The notes: a model not told the origin generated them from the sequence alone. A DNA stretch of 64,000 bases from Membranipora membranacea (GCA_914767715.1 OU612073.1:4092001-4156000); one strand, 5' to 3'; shown: positions 10,797 to 23,410, numbered from the stretch's first letter. Made by a program: numbers and translations.

Positions 10797-12678
10797 AATA
10801 AGGAATGTTATTACTGATTTCTCCATTTGTGATTGTTCTGTCCCTCATCTTAATGTTTGCTGACACAGTGAACAAGCTTAACTTACTCTACTTTTGAACT
10901 ATTCTGTTCGTTACTTTTCTGACTGAACATTTCTGCCTTGTGCTGACCACGACCAAACAATCCTTAGTGACCTTCATAGTTACATATAGTTATATATGGT
11001 AGAGCATAGGGAGAGGGCTTATGGGCAGATACAGTCATCAAGATTGTACTTTCTTGGGCAGTTTGGCTCCTTGCAAGCACATCTAACTGACTGCTGAAAC
11101 GATTAAGACCATAGTAGGCTGAGTCGTGGTAGCTATTAAGATCAATGCTATCTATGCTTTCCCAACTAGACAAAAGGAGTTGCAAGCATGTCTACTTTGC
11201 ATCATACCCATGATGACCAACCACCTCCACGGCGACAAAGCGCTATTCCCTGGTCATATCTATTGACTACTGAAAAGAGTGCCACTTTCACCAATTTTAG
11301 GTTTTTAAAATATGTCATAGTACAATTGCCACAGAGGACAAAATTGTGGTAATAAATTGTTGTATTGTTGTATAGATAGACAACAGAACATGGACCCCTG
11401 GGACTAGCACTAAGCATGCATGGTGCTTTTACTTAAAGTTTTTAGCCCAAAAAATCACTTGTAATTTTTTTTGGTGGTTTGGTTGTTTAATTCTTGACAG
11501 GGCAAAAAAGGCATGCACTACCACAAGACCAAGGCAAGGGGAAGGGGCCCATTAACAAGTGGTCATCCATGACAACAAGATCAAGTTGTTACAAACTCAG
11601 CAACCAAAAAAGGTAGGTGCAAAACTGTAGAGTAGAGGCTTTGGGATTAATTTTATATCCTCACAAAATAAGGAATAAATAGACATCATGTAATTCTACC
11701 TTGTGCTCAACCCCTTATTCCACAAGATCAACTGCAATAGATATTGCAGAATGTGTTATATCTCAGGTTTTAAGTATCTGTCATAGATAGTATGTATGTA
11801 TGTCATTGCCTGATAAATTCTATGTAGAAACTGGACCGGAAGCCAAAATAAAATGAAATAATGGGGAAGGAACATGGAAAGTCATGACGAAAAACATGAA
11901 TAGTGAGTTATCTTCTCATAACACATGAGTAGCATACTCCTATTTGATAAGAGAGGGGACATTTTTCCTGAACTCATCAATCAAGGAGAATGACATCAAT
12001 GATCAATGTACAGCGCTCTCCCGGTGACGGTGAGGTGCGGGGGTTCTACCCTGTGAACTTTTTTTTATATTTGTGCCCTTATTACAATATTTCTGGTGTA
12101 TTTTTTTGACTTTTTGAGCCTTAATCTAAGAGCATGAAGCAAACAGTAAAGTAAAAGTAAGCAAACCCTACAATACAACATAAACAAACTTATCCAAGCA
12201 TACAAAGTGCACAGCAGTGATAGGTTATAAGTGCCTATACACCTATTGAAGGTGTATAGGCATTGATTTCCTATCACCGTATAGGCCCGTACAGGCCCAT
12301 TTCGACCACTGGTCCTGTAAGGAAGATCAGTGATGTGGTTTAATCAGCTAGTGATTTAAATCGTTAATGAGATATATTTATAACCACACAAGGCAGTGTT
12401 CATTATCTGAGATTTGAATAATGTGCAATAGCTAAAAAGCACAATGATAATTTCATGCAGTAACAAAATAAATAATAAATTTCATTCACAACAGGGCATT
12501 GTAGGATGAAAACAACAAGTAAAACTGTACTCCACACCATTATTGAGCAAATCTCGTCAGGGCATGCAAATTCAATTCTCAAAAAATTATTTTGACAACA
12601 TCATTTTCCTTTCAACCTACACTAAATCATCAAATTCACTACGGACATAAAAGTGATACTATAATATAAACTCAAGAA
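10797..12678. other. Divergent intergenic region
   Basis: This is the promoter-side spacer between the TMEM272-like gene (-) and the single-pass membrane protein gene (+). It is AT-rich and contains a 61-bp hairpin at 12217-12277. No coding exon or TATA box can be assigned with confidence; a 5' non-coding exon of the left gene should lie here. Confidence 0.45.
12217..12277. repeat. Two-stem palindromic hairpin
   Basis: An outer stem (gtgatagg/cctatcac) encloses an inner stem (tgcctatacacct/aggtgtataggca) with a 5-nt loop. The form fits a minimal fold-back element or a cruciform in the divergent spacer. Confidence 0.8.
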
Positions 12679-15332
12679 ATGGAATGGGTGTTATTGGGTA
12701 AGTCAGTTCAGCCATTAATGAACAAATATATAAGATAGAGTTGGTTTGGTGGATATTACCTCGGCTAGTTAGATGAGGTCATTTGGAAGAGGTTGTTGCG
12801 GGAAAAATACAGTAAGGAGCTTATTTGTCTATTTATCAATCTTTTCAGGCTTTCTAAAAGTTTATAATCAAAATAAATTTTAAATCTCTGGCCTCACACA
12901 TATATTAACTTTTATATAGAAAAAAATAACAGCATGTATGAGTCAAATGGTATTAAGCCATTTTTTTAGCCTGGGAACAATAAACTAGTTCGTCACTGAG
13001 AGGCAAGGAAGGAAAGGACCCGCCCATGTGTCGGTCAGCTTTAAAAGAGCAAGTTATTGTGCTTCAAATGCAGGGTCACGATATATTCTCGTGGAGCTCT
13101 GAATGGGTACTCATAAAACACAGAATTATCAGAAAAATGTTGTTTTCAACGCATTTTTACTTCAATTTGGAGTTGCCCTTCCATTCTCTTACAACTGCAC
13201 AGCCATACTGATTTGCTTGGACTAGGCCTAAGCTTGTGGAGTTATATGGTCAACTGAAAATAGCCAGTCAGTCGAGTCTGTTTTATTATTGATAAGATTA
13301 CACTCTTTAGTAATCAAAACAAGAATCTAATACAATTCAGATTTTTAAATACACTTTCTGTCAGGCATCAATATCTGTTTTTTGTCAATTGATCAAAGCA
13401 TTACCGACTCTCCATTTTTGAGGTGGTTTTCATGATCAATGCTAATCCAATTGACCAAAGAAACTAAGACACAGAAAGCGAAATTGTTCCATCCGTTAGC
13501 ATAAATTCCATTTCATATCAATAAGACTAAATAATGTGTATATTGATAAAAATGCTAATTGGTAAATAAATATTTAATATTGCTTGCCGATCACTATTTA
13601 AAGGTCTATTCAACCCCTCATCCCATATCTCCCATTTGAGGAATTACCACAGACTTAATGCTATGTCTGTGGGAATAACACATAATTTTTAACTTGAACG
13701 TTATTTGAATGAGAAAAAAGGAACCTGTGGTTAATTCATCGTATGTACTGTCATAAACCCATGAAACATACCCGAAGTGAAACATGGTCAAAGTGAAACA
13801 TGGTCTAATATCACGTGGCTCTTTTCTACAGGTCTATTGTGCCTCAAACACATAGTTTTAGCGGAAGTTAATAAAGATGGTGACCCATATTCAAAGAATA
13901 CTACTATCTCTGACAGTACAAATCAAGTAAGTAAATGTTACAGCAATTATATTTGTGATATAACATTGTAGAGCAAATTTGATAAACTGCCATGAATCAC
14001 ATGTGAACATCCAATCCTCCTCAGAGCAGTTGTAATGTTAAAAACAGTAATTTATTTGTCTGTTTTCTGAGAACTTCTATTCATAGATAATATTTTTGTG
14101 TATGAAGACAAACAGTTTTATATTATTGCGGTATATTTTATTAAATTCAAAACATTTTTGTTCCTGATTGGATCACAGTAGCCAAGCACTATTTTTATTA
14201 CTCATGAAATATTGTGACGATGAAGTTCTATTCCATTCCATTTCTTTCTTATTATTTCATATACAGAAAAAATGAACTGTTGTATTATTTGTTACAGATA
14301 GATCAGAATCATGATTATGATTATGAGAATATAATTCTCGCACAAGAGGAATGGACCAAAACTCCAGTAAGTGTGCAAAATATAGTTTACCTGACCAATA
14401 AACTCCCTCTTTATTTTTATACACTAGTCTTATTTGACTGCCCTATTTAACAGGCCCCCTTAAGCACAGGTGGTTTGTGTGGGGTAGATACCCTTTACCA
14501 TTGCCCGCCATTGCCGGCTACTCTGTTTCAAAGAGGCAGAGGGGATCTTTATATTGCGTGCAAGCACACAGTGGACCTCCTGTATCCCAGGCCCTGATTC
14601 GAACAGACTAATAAGACTGCGTCCTCTCTTTTGATCAACTGCCAGTCAGCTTCTGATGTCATTATCATTATGGCCCAACCCTGTTTTATTCAAAGTCACA
14701 TGCTATGATCTTTATAATAAAGATTTTATAATAATGCATACGGGATAACCCACTGTCATATATTCACCTCAGTAGGTAGTATTTGTTGGAAGGTGTTTGT
14801 TGGCTGAATATGAGTTTCTAGTCTGTACAGTGGCCATTTGGAATCATCATCCAATCATCCAATCATCATGTTTATAGTATAGGGTTAAGTTAAGTAAAAA
14901 AGTGACAAGTTATGACTTTGACTCCAGGTGGCAAGTAACCGTAAATTTCAGCATCAATTATCCCGTTATACTGCCCCTGCTGGTGAAAGGCTCATCTCAC
15001 ATTTTAATAATTTCAACTCAAATAATCTAATCACTATATTATAAGATGATTAATAAGAACAACAAAAATAGAAAAATAATAATATGTGTGAACATAGAGA
15101 TATTGAATATAAAACCTCTATGTACATCGGGACATGTTTCAAGTGAGAAAAGAACTGGTACGACCACCATGCAAAGCCAGTACTTGAAAACAATGATGAA
15201 AAAATGTTGTGGGATTCCACCATACATATATAATAAAAGTATATATAAAGTTTATAATAATTTCAATTTAATTTGCATGCATCCTTGGAATTATTAAACA
15301 TGAGATAACTGTTTTTACTAGCAGTAGACAGC

Positions 15333-15376
<44 letters not shown>

Positions 15377-18300
15377 ACAGTTTGATTTGATATTTTTCAG
15401 AATGGTCATCCAGTACACAGAGCCGGACCAGGTGTTGTTATTGTATTGGTTGTATTCATTCTTATTATATTTGTTGCACTTACTGCCGTTGTCTGCTACA
15501 TGACGAAAACCTATGAAAAGTAAGTTATGTTTTATTTACCATTTTTTTACATTTGAATGCAAATAACCCGCCGCTGAGATCAAGCTTCAGAGTAACTGAG
15601 TGACAGTGAGCATAACAAAACTATTCCTTGTCACAATAATGTCAATAGTATTCATAATTATAAATAAACGAACATTTGGAAGAAAATGGTTTTTTTTCTG
15701 GTTGAGACATTTTTATGAATTGTGGCAATCTAAACCGAGATTGCTGCTTCTGGTATAGCGGAGTAATCTTCATTTTAAGTATGGGGAGATAACATGTAGT
15801 CAGTTCCTTGACCTTGTTTGATTACTCAGTATAAGCTGATTTGCATAAAGTCTTGATAGCTTGAAAATCCAGGTCACAATAATTGACTAGATACTTGTGA
15901 GTCGTTTATTTACGGGCATGTTTAATGATTGTCTGTAGGTTTATGTTTTATGTGACAATGGTCTCTATCTATCATGTAACAGGGTTCCACTTATACGGGA
16001 TATAAACTTCTCCGCACTGGTCAGCTGTCTGAACCCCCTTCAGTCCGTCGAGTACGGAGTGGTTCAGAATAATAGAATTTATGATTTACCGCCACAACCA
16101 CAACCTAGGCCTGACCCAGGAATGGTCAGGCCAGAGATAAAACACACTCAGCAGCCTCTTCCAGCTCTACCTGTTCAACAAAAGTAAGATATGAGCCCGC
16201 TGCAGTTTTAGCAGTCTGACAAACTTCTGTATTATATAACTGAAGAGTCGTGTCCTCTCAGATTCTGTTATTTACCTAACGTTTGTCACAATCCGTTTAA
16301 TCAACACTCAAACATGTATGATCTGCTTGGAAGATCCATTTTAATGGGAAATATTGTCTTATAAACTCATAACTCGGTAGTGATAAAGGAGGATGATATA
16401 TTTTTATTTCATGTTCATAACTATATCTAAGCATTCTATTACAGCGGATTAGGAAACTTTATCAAGGCAGGAAGTAGTCACAAGGGCATCGTCAGCGGAC
16501 AGCTAGCAAGGTGAGATACTTGTATCGACAAACTCTCCTGAAAATAAATTATTTGAGTCCTCCTTGAACTTTGTTTTAAACATTTTATTGTGACAAGAGG
16601 TCAACTTTTTTTGGTTTTAGTTTAATGGTGATCTTTTTATTTATATTGCACAGAAAAACACCGTCAAAAGAGATAATGCCAGTTAGTTCTAAAATAACAC
16701 CAGCTATAGAAAATGAGATGAAAAGGTAAGTGATCTATACAGATAAGAGCAATTAACCCAACATTTGGTTACAATTAAATTTGGCCTGTGATCCTGATGG
16801 TCAAAACTTTGCAATTTAACAAAGGCTATGGTAGCGAAGAGTTAGGTGGGGGACATGCTGCAATCTTCCAACCAAATTGTTTCAAGGTCTTTCGTACTTT
16901 CCCACCCCCCTCACCTTTCTAGTTCCCTGGCAATCTGTCGTTTGATTTAATTTTCCATTAAAAGGCGTAAAGAATTGGTAGGTGGAGTAGCAAGCACTCA
17001 ACAGTTCTGGAGAAATCAGATTGAGGATCTGATGGCGTCTCGTCTCAGAAGTTCTCAGCATCAGAAAAATTCTCCAGATGGAGAGTATACAGCTGTAAGT
17101 TTAGCACTTTACAATCTCTGCTCAAGGACTGCTTAAGAGTTAGGGGTGATGTTCTGATATATACGGCACTGGGTTGTATTATGATCATGGGCGGGTCCGA
17201 GACATTTACGCTCAGTATAAACTGTACGGCACTAGTGTTTGAACCCTGAAACTTGCATGTTGATAGATTAAGTGCTCAAACTGTGTCGGGAAAGCTTGTA
17301 GTGGCATTTCATTACAAACCACTGGGGAATGTGGTTGATAATGAAATGCTACTACCAGCTATCCCGACACATGTTAAATAACAGTACACTTTACTGACAC
17401 TGAGCTACCTCCTTCTCCATCTTTGTCATTCAAACAAATTGGATCAGTTTGCTTCCCCTAACTCTGCCAAGAGTAAATCATTACCTGTTTAAGTTTTAGA
17501 ACAGGTCGCTCTTTCTTTACACTTTATGACATTGGCAAAACAAAACATTGTTATATAGACAATAGATGCTGTTTTTATGCAAGCAATGGTCAAACCAATA
17601 GCTAGAGATGTGGGTGTAACTTAGACCAAGTTTGGTCCATTTGCCTGCATTCGGAGTTGCTCCCCTTCCACTGGTCAAGCCGCCACTGGAATGACCTGTG
17701 GAAGGGGAGTTACTGGTATGCAGGCAAATTGGATCAAACTAGTTCTAGTGTAAATTGTTTTACACATACACTGAATCGTGCTTTTAATTTGACAGACAAT
17801 ACGAGAGGCACGGGCAGTACTAGCTGATGAAGAATACTATAGCGGCAGCGCATCAAAAGGAACTGTACGTACAAATACCACCTCAACTAATTATACTATG
17901 TAATCTATATCAGGGGTTTAATTTTGTGTCAATAAGGGTTTGCACAAATCCCAAATATTTGGAATTTTTAGTTGTGTTTCCTCCCAGAATAAATTATTCT
18001 TATTTGGAGAACGTAGCCATTATTTGGAGAACGTAGCCATTATTTGGAGAACGTAGCCATTATTCTTATTTGGAGAACGTAGCCATTATTGTATTTGGGT
18101 TTATTTGTCTTACAGAAGGAGTTAGAAGATGTCTATGCAAGACTTCTTAATGCAACAAACCGCGCAGACCAGAATGATTATAGACGATCAGATTACCCCA
18201 GAAAACATCGCACCGGCCCCAATATGAATCAACTGTACCCTGATATGAGTAAGCAGAAGTAAGTATCAACAGTAGCTGACGCAAATCTGAATGAAACTCA

Positions 18301-18727
18301 TAAGTATAGCTACATAGACAAAACACACGTGTGTTTTGTCTATGAGTAGCTATGTCAAAATCATTGGCTAAGGCTAAGGTTTTTACTCTCAAATTGCCGT
18401 ATCAGCAATCATGTTCAGCCCATCTTTAAATTTTGCAGTTAGGGCTTTATTTTATTGTGTGAAGGGCTGTGTGATAGCCTCGCCATAGCTCTGGTTGCAA
18501 ACGAGCAGGTCATTGTTTGAGAATTACAAATGGCCGCTAATTGAGATATCATTGCGATTCCCAATGTTTTCTTCTGCCTGTAATGGTACCTCACAGTCAT
18601 CAATTAAAATTCACAAAATTGGGGTCATGACAAGAGCAGTGCAAGGCTCAAAGTGTAGTTTAGCTTGACTGATTTTATTAGCAGGAGAAGGAAAACGTCG
18701 CCTGTACCTTCACCTGCATACAGATAA
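12679..18727 (+). CDS. Single-pass type I membrane protein, unknown family
   Basis: The protein has 341 residues in 11 exons: 12679-12697, 13832-13926, 14298-14366, 15401-15519, 15983-16183, 16445-16510, 16654-16725, 16965-17094, 17796-17864, 18116-18258 and 18685-18727 (TAA). The joined frame closes exactly. The first exon is only 19 nt; joined in phase 1 it gives MEWVLLGLLCLKHIVLAEVN, a good signal peptide. A short acidic, Asn-rich ectodomain (about 45 residues, with NTT) precedes one transmembrane helix at about 71-92 (VVIVLVVFILIIFVALTAVV). The cytoplasmic part of about 250 residues is basic and disordered-looking, with a Pro-rich block (YDLPPQPQPRPDPG) suited to SH3 or WW binding and a predicted helical stretch (LEDVYARLL). 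If the last intron is retained, the frame stops at once after SKQK. I recognise no family; a receptor or adaptor role is speculation. Confidence 0.7.
14470..14650 (-). mobile_element. tRNA-derived SINE-like element
   Basis: Read on the minus strand from about 14650, an A-box-like stretch (GGCAGTTGATCAAAAGAG) is followed by a B-box match (TGTTCGAATCAGG), then a body with AAAGATCCCC and GAGTAGCCGGC, motifs of the sort seen in SINE bodies. It sits in intron 3 of the single-pass membrane protein gene. Ends and target duplications are not clear. Confidence 0.4.
15337..15375. repeat. (TA)n microsatellite
   Basis: Alternating TA run of roughly 39 bp, about 26 bp upstream of the splice acceptor of the transmembrane exon (15401). 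Length variation here could affect splicing of that exon. Confidence 0.9.
17282..17371. mobile_element. 90-bp fold-back MITE
   Basis: Terminal inverted repeats of about 33 bp starting tgtgtcggga and ending tcccgacaca flank a loop of about 24 bp. It lies in intron 8 of the single-pass membrane protein gene. A B-box-like motif lies about 50 bp to its left (17228-17240, minus strand) and an A-box-like motif about 30 bp to its right (17396-17411), so it may have inserted into an old SINE. No target duplication is evident. Confidence 0.7.
17629..17740. mobile_element. 112-bp fold-back MITE
   Basis: Imperfect inverted arms of about 49 nt (starting agtttggtcc, ending ggatcaaact) with a short centre form one long hairpin. 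It lies in the same intron as the 17282-17371 element and ends 55 bp before the exon at 17796. The complementarity extends weakly outward to about 17612-17752. Confidence 0.75.
18001..18086. repeat. 20-bp tandem repeat (4 copies)
   Basis: Four copies of a 20-mer (tatttggagaacgtagccat); a 6-bp tattct spacer precedes the first and fourth copies. It lies in intron 9 of the single-pass membrane protein gene, ending 29 bp before the next exon. Confidence 0.95.
18307..18351. repeat. Near-perfect 45-bp palindrome
   Basis: The arms atagacaaaacacac/gtgtgttttgtctat meet with no loop, flanked by matching agcta/tagct. The half-site tagacaaaacacac recurs at about 22843-22856, indicating a dispersed element. 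It lies in the last intron of the single-pass membrane protein gene. Confidence 0.85.
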
Positions 18728-19074
18728 GCAAAAATAGCAAGGCGAGCGATCAGTGGACACTATCCTACATCATGACAGAGGTACATGATATATTGTCAAC
18801 ACATCTATGATAGGGTACTACGCTGTGAGCACTTACACTAAGAGTACATATGATGTAGATGTGGACTATGGAGTGCAGTTGCTACTGGAACCTTGTTATC
18901 AACCTATACCTTATACACCTCGATGCATAGACACATACACTAGATTGTAAATAGAAAAACCATTCCCTCAACTGGACTTTGTTTTTTATTGCTAGGCTTT
19001 ATTTTCAGCCTTGCACAACACATCACCCTGAATATAATGATGTGATGATTAAATGGCATTTATCTCTCAAAGAA

Positions 19075-19080
19075 TAAACT
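19075..19080 (+). terminator. Poly(A) signal, single-pass membrane protein gene
   Basis: AATAAA on the plus strand about 350 nt after the TAA at 18725-18727, before the facing gene's 3' end. Hexamer and position only. Confidence 0.5.
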
Positions 19081-19169
19081 TCACCGTCGCCAATGAGGCT
19101 TCCAAACGGATCTTAGTTTTAACTTAGGTCATAGTAGACATCTTTTTCAATGCTGTGCTATCTAATTTT

Positions 19170-19175
19170 TTTATT
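19170..19175 (-). terminator. Poly(A) signal, WAP protein gene
   Basis: AATAAA on the minus strand, 35 nt after the TAG of the WAP protein gene, giving a very short 3' UTR. Hexamer and position only. Confidence 0.55.
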
Positions 19176-19210
19176 CGTGCCAGAAAATAAGCAGGGTTTA
19201 CAATCTGAAT

Positions 19211-20205
19211 CTATATCTGTGGTGGACGTGTAACCAGGAGCAGACTGTTCTTCAATGTATAGTTCATAGGTTCACAGTTCATGAAACCACAGAAGTCAGC
19301 GCAGCATCGAGTGCCCCTATAACGGCAGTCGGCATCACTCCCGCAGGTGTCTCTTCCACCGAGAGGACAGATCCTCGATAACGGCCGCGGATTCAGCACT
19401 GGGCATCTATCAGATATAAATTACACAGGTACATGGTAGTGTACAATGAATGTCAATATAATATGCTTATAATATACGCAGCAGTTATTTGCAAAACTGA
19501 TATATTTTTACACAAATCTAACAAGCTCTCTGTTCTGATGCTCCACACTACAAAATCAGTTACCTTCAGGACGAAATTTACACAGAAGCGACAGGACTAA
19601 CTATAATCAGGTTCATCGAATTTGTGTCAATGTAAATCATTGTGTACAAAAATCTCAATCATTTTTGTCAACTAAGAAATGATCGAAAAAAATCCTGGCT
19701 TATTTGATATAACAAAAAGTAAAGATAAGTGATTCAACGAGTTATTTATACCTAGGCTTTGGAGTGTTGTTGATATGATCTATTACCAGTCCTATCTCAT
19801 ATACTCACAAATCACTTTGTTTGCTGACACATGCTGGATGGTCGCATACAGCACTGCAGCATGCTAGCCCTCTCTCACAGTCACTATCTAACCGACATCC
19901 TGGTATTAGATCTGATCTATCACAGAACTCAGGAAATGTAGGAGAAGGGCACACCCGCCTCTCTCGTCTTGCTATTACTGTATAACAAATATATAAACAG
20001 ATATGGTTGAGAGTCTTGAAGTGAAACGAAAGCTAACAATCAGATATTTCAACTAACTTAAATATAAAAGTATTTTTCTCACCCAAAGATACATTTAGAA
20101 AATATGAGAATTAAAAATAGGCAGATTCTATTTGCTAACTATGCTTTAAAACTCACCGACTGTGCTGGTAATTACAAGCAAGCTGAGCGGAGAGATAAAC
20201 TTCAT
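19211..20205 (-). CDS. Secreted protein with two WAP domains
   Basis: The protein has 137 residues in three exons read downwards: 20205-20157, 19977-19809 and 19406-19211 (TAG). The joined frame is exact. Exon 1 encodes a signal peptide (MKFISPLSLLVITSTV). Exons 2 and 3 each encode one whey-acidic-protein (four-disulfide core) domain. Domain 1 spacing is C-x8-C-x9-C-x5-C-x5-CC-x3-C-x4-C; domain 2 is C-x11-C-x7-C-x5-C-x6-CC-x3-C-x4-C, so all eight cysteines are present in both. A basic linker (ARRERR) precedes domain 1. WAP proteins are secreted and often inhibit serine proteases or kill microbes. Which applies here cannot be read from sequence, though protease inhibition or innate defence is the usual inference. 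The C-terminal about 20 residues after domain 2 have no recognisable motif. Confidence 0.87.
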
Positions 20206-21665
20206 TCTGGACACTGATCAACAGGAGATTCTATTAAAACACTAATACTTCTCTTGGCTCAGGTTCCTGACAAGCTTTGAAAACTTTGTTCTCACTTATG
20301 AACATCTGGTTAGGTTTTTGCTTATCATCGAAAAACTTGATTGTCATCGAAATTGCACCACCACATCGCATGGAGGAAATAGAGAATTAAATTGAAACAA
20401 GGAAAACCTGACATCAGGAAAAATGGATTTGGCAATGGATTCACCTGCTTATAATTTAATATAATATGCAAGTCACAACACAACAATTTCTTCTCAGACT
20501 CTACAATAACTTTAGTGTTTGCCAACTGTTGAGTCAGGATAAATGAAATATTGTGTTTGCATTGTGCACTTGTGTAAGTACGATTGTCCTTATACACTAA
20601 GGTCATATCAATATGCTATACTATAGTCATCATGACTTACAGTGAGATGAGACCAATGGTGACATGGGCTCTTCGAACACAGGGGGAATCATAGTCTCTC
20701 CTGCATTTACTTCTCAATTATATAACTAAAGGTAACAAAAAAAAGGTTTTAGGTTTTAGGAATAGGTTTTAAAAAAACAAATTTTGAACAGATACTGGTG
20801 TATAAAGTCTGTAGAAAAGAAGCTCTGTGAATGAATTAGGTGTGACTGAACGATGTAGAGGCAAGCTTTTTGGAGGCTTTTTATTGTGCGTATTGAATAC
20901 ATCGCTTGTGTATACAAACTTTAAGAAAATCTCAACAAATAAATAAAAATTTATAAAGGTCTGTCAAATATATTCGGCCAACATTTACAGACACTATATC
21001 AATGCATCCAACGCAATTACATTCGACCTTGACACTGTTTCACACAATATCTAGATCAAAAAATGTCCCAAGCATCCTGCTCTTTGCTTGAACAACGCAT
21101 AATACTCTAGTTACTCATTCACAACTGGAAAGACGACAACTCAGTGGACTTATCACTCGCATCAGTATTATATCAGGTATTATATCCCTGATTATATAGT
21201 ATGTACATTTTTTGCGGGGTATATGAGGTATTGGGTTTTAGGTTTTTCGATGCAGCCGCTATTCCAAAACTCACACTAATTTTCCTAGGATTGTTATTGA
21301 TAATGGCATGTGGATGGGCAATGTTTGCTGGACTTTCCCAGTTATTATCATGATTGCTAGCTTCAATTTCAGTAGTTTCGTACATTAAATAGTGCATGTA
21401 TGTGTAGTGTATGTGTTTGTTATATTTATTTTAGTTTCTTTGAACTATGCCGTATCATAATTAATCTTATTTCAGCCAAGTAGTTTTCTTTTAATAGACG
21501 TTTTAATGAATGAATGAATGAACTTCAGTTTTAGCCTTTCAGTTACTTCATTCTTTTGTAAACCGTTCTAAAAATAAATAATGAATTATTGCACCAAAAT
21601 CAGCTAAGCGACAAAAGTTTTTTCTGGAGAGATACAACTTGAATTTCTTCTCTGAAACTTGATGA

Positions 21666-21721
21666 AATAGATATACAGCTGCAGCTCCTAACTAATAGAT
21701 ATACAGCTGCAGCTCCTAACT
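21666..21721. repeat. 28-bp tandem duplication
   Basis: Two exact adjacent copies of a 28-mer beginning aatagatatacagctgcag. Intergenic. Confidence 0.95.
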
Positions 21722-22684
21722 TTCCTAGTTCCTAGCTAAAGTTAGATTCAATAAGGACCTTTCATGTTATCACTACCTTACCCCCACCATACATGCACTA
21801 GAACAGCCCTCCTTGCCGATGATATTCTATATATACATATTCGTCGCTTGATTAGTATTGTTATATCCAGATATTGGCATTTTAATTAAAGTTTCATTAC
21901 CAGAGGAGAGGAATGTCCTATGATTGATTTATTAGTAGATTGTGTTAATTAAAAATAATGATCAATTAATTTCCCTGGTAAGTTAATAATGTTTCCTTTT
22001 TATGCTGTACATCCGCTAATGTGCAACCTATATATTGCAATGTTCCCCTAACTATTGTCAGTTGTGATATTGGGATCGAGAATAAAAGTAGCAATTCTAA
22101 CAGCTCACTCTTTCCTTATTAACATCTCACACTATCCAACTCATAAGAATTCTCCCAATATAACTCACCATCGAGACACAACACAAAATCATTACACACA
22201 GCATAAATGCAGGACATTATCAGACTCAAAGATGAAACTACGCCACCAAACAAAAGACATATTTTCAGTTACATCAGTATTACTATTCATTTTTGTTTTG
22301 AGCAGGGTCTCATATGTCCAAGTGCCTTGATAGTCAAGTAAAATCGATACACGGTTATATCAATGAACTAAACCTTTAGTTCATTGGTTATATATCAATA
22401 TGCTTTCCAAAAATTTGAGCAATTTCCTCAGCGTGACAGCAAAGCCAACAAGCTGCCACGAAATGAAGACTTTGGTTATAAGGAGTGATTTAAATAAAAG
22501 AACTCAACAATTGAAAATAACTGTAGGAAGTTTCGAAAAATTAGAACAAGTTTGTTCCCTCCGTGGTTGCGAATTGATATTGAAGATATATCCTTATGGT
22601 CGAGTATCAACTGACTGAGGACACCATTCTGTTTATCTCTGTTTATCTGCTTACCTACCTTTCAGCTCCTTGTTGGAATGAGTT

Positions 22685-22747
22685 GTCAATGTGTTGCCTG
22701 TTGGCTCAGATTGGCAGCCAATCTCAATTCTCAGCCAACACATTGAC
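22685..22747. repeat. Hairpin of the CCAACACATTGG family
   Basis: Outer arms gtcaatgtgttg/caacacattgac enclose an inner gattggc/gccaatc stem. The same core recurs at 22868-22885 and as a palindrome at 24903-24939, marking a small dispersed family. Confidence 0.75.
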
Positions 22748-23410
22748 TAGAAACTAGATTATGAGTGTATGAGGAAAAAATTGGGAGTTGTCACAACTGT
22801 ACCCAATCTATACCATTTAATTATACGCTGTGTTGGATCCATAGACAAAACACACTATGGTTGGATCTGAGCCAACACATTGGCTTATCAATCTTACTCC
22901 TTGTCATCCTTATCAAGATAGGCTGAACTTATGGTGAGGGAGTTCATTGGGCCAATCAACAAGCAAGTGCAACGTTGCGTAAATGGCGGGAATGTTTCAA
23001 TCTTGAGGACAAACTGCTGACGCATGACATGGTATCAGGCTCTGCAGTTCCGTTTATGATTGTCATCCAACAATCATATTGAATCAGTACTCTTACAAAT
23101 GATGACCTGTTTCCATAGTCTGGACTGTTGACATTGGCTATACTCACACTACTGCATCACCAACATAGGAGTAAACAAGAGACAAGTGATTGTAAAGTTG
23201 ACTAAGGAGTGAAAAAGAGTATCTAACTCTCCTTTGACTTGTCCTTGACTAGCTTGCAGACGCATGTTTCAAATACTAATCAATCAAGGTATGTCTGAAC
23301 AATAATTCTAGTTTTTTTGCGGCTATGAGTATAATTATGACTTTGCACTTCACCCAAACAGCAAGACTTGTCAAATGAGGCTAGTATATGGGGCAGAGGT
23401 TAGTCAGTGT

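Larger units (their letters stand above)
18728..19210. other. Tail-to-tail spacer with facing poly(A) signals
   Basis: Only 483 bp separate the stops of two convergent genes. The candidate poly(A) signals (plus 19075-19080, minus 19170-19175) are 89 bp apart and do not require overlapping 3' UTRs. I see no coding sequence. Confidence 0.6.
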
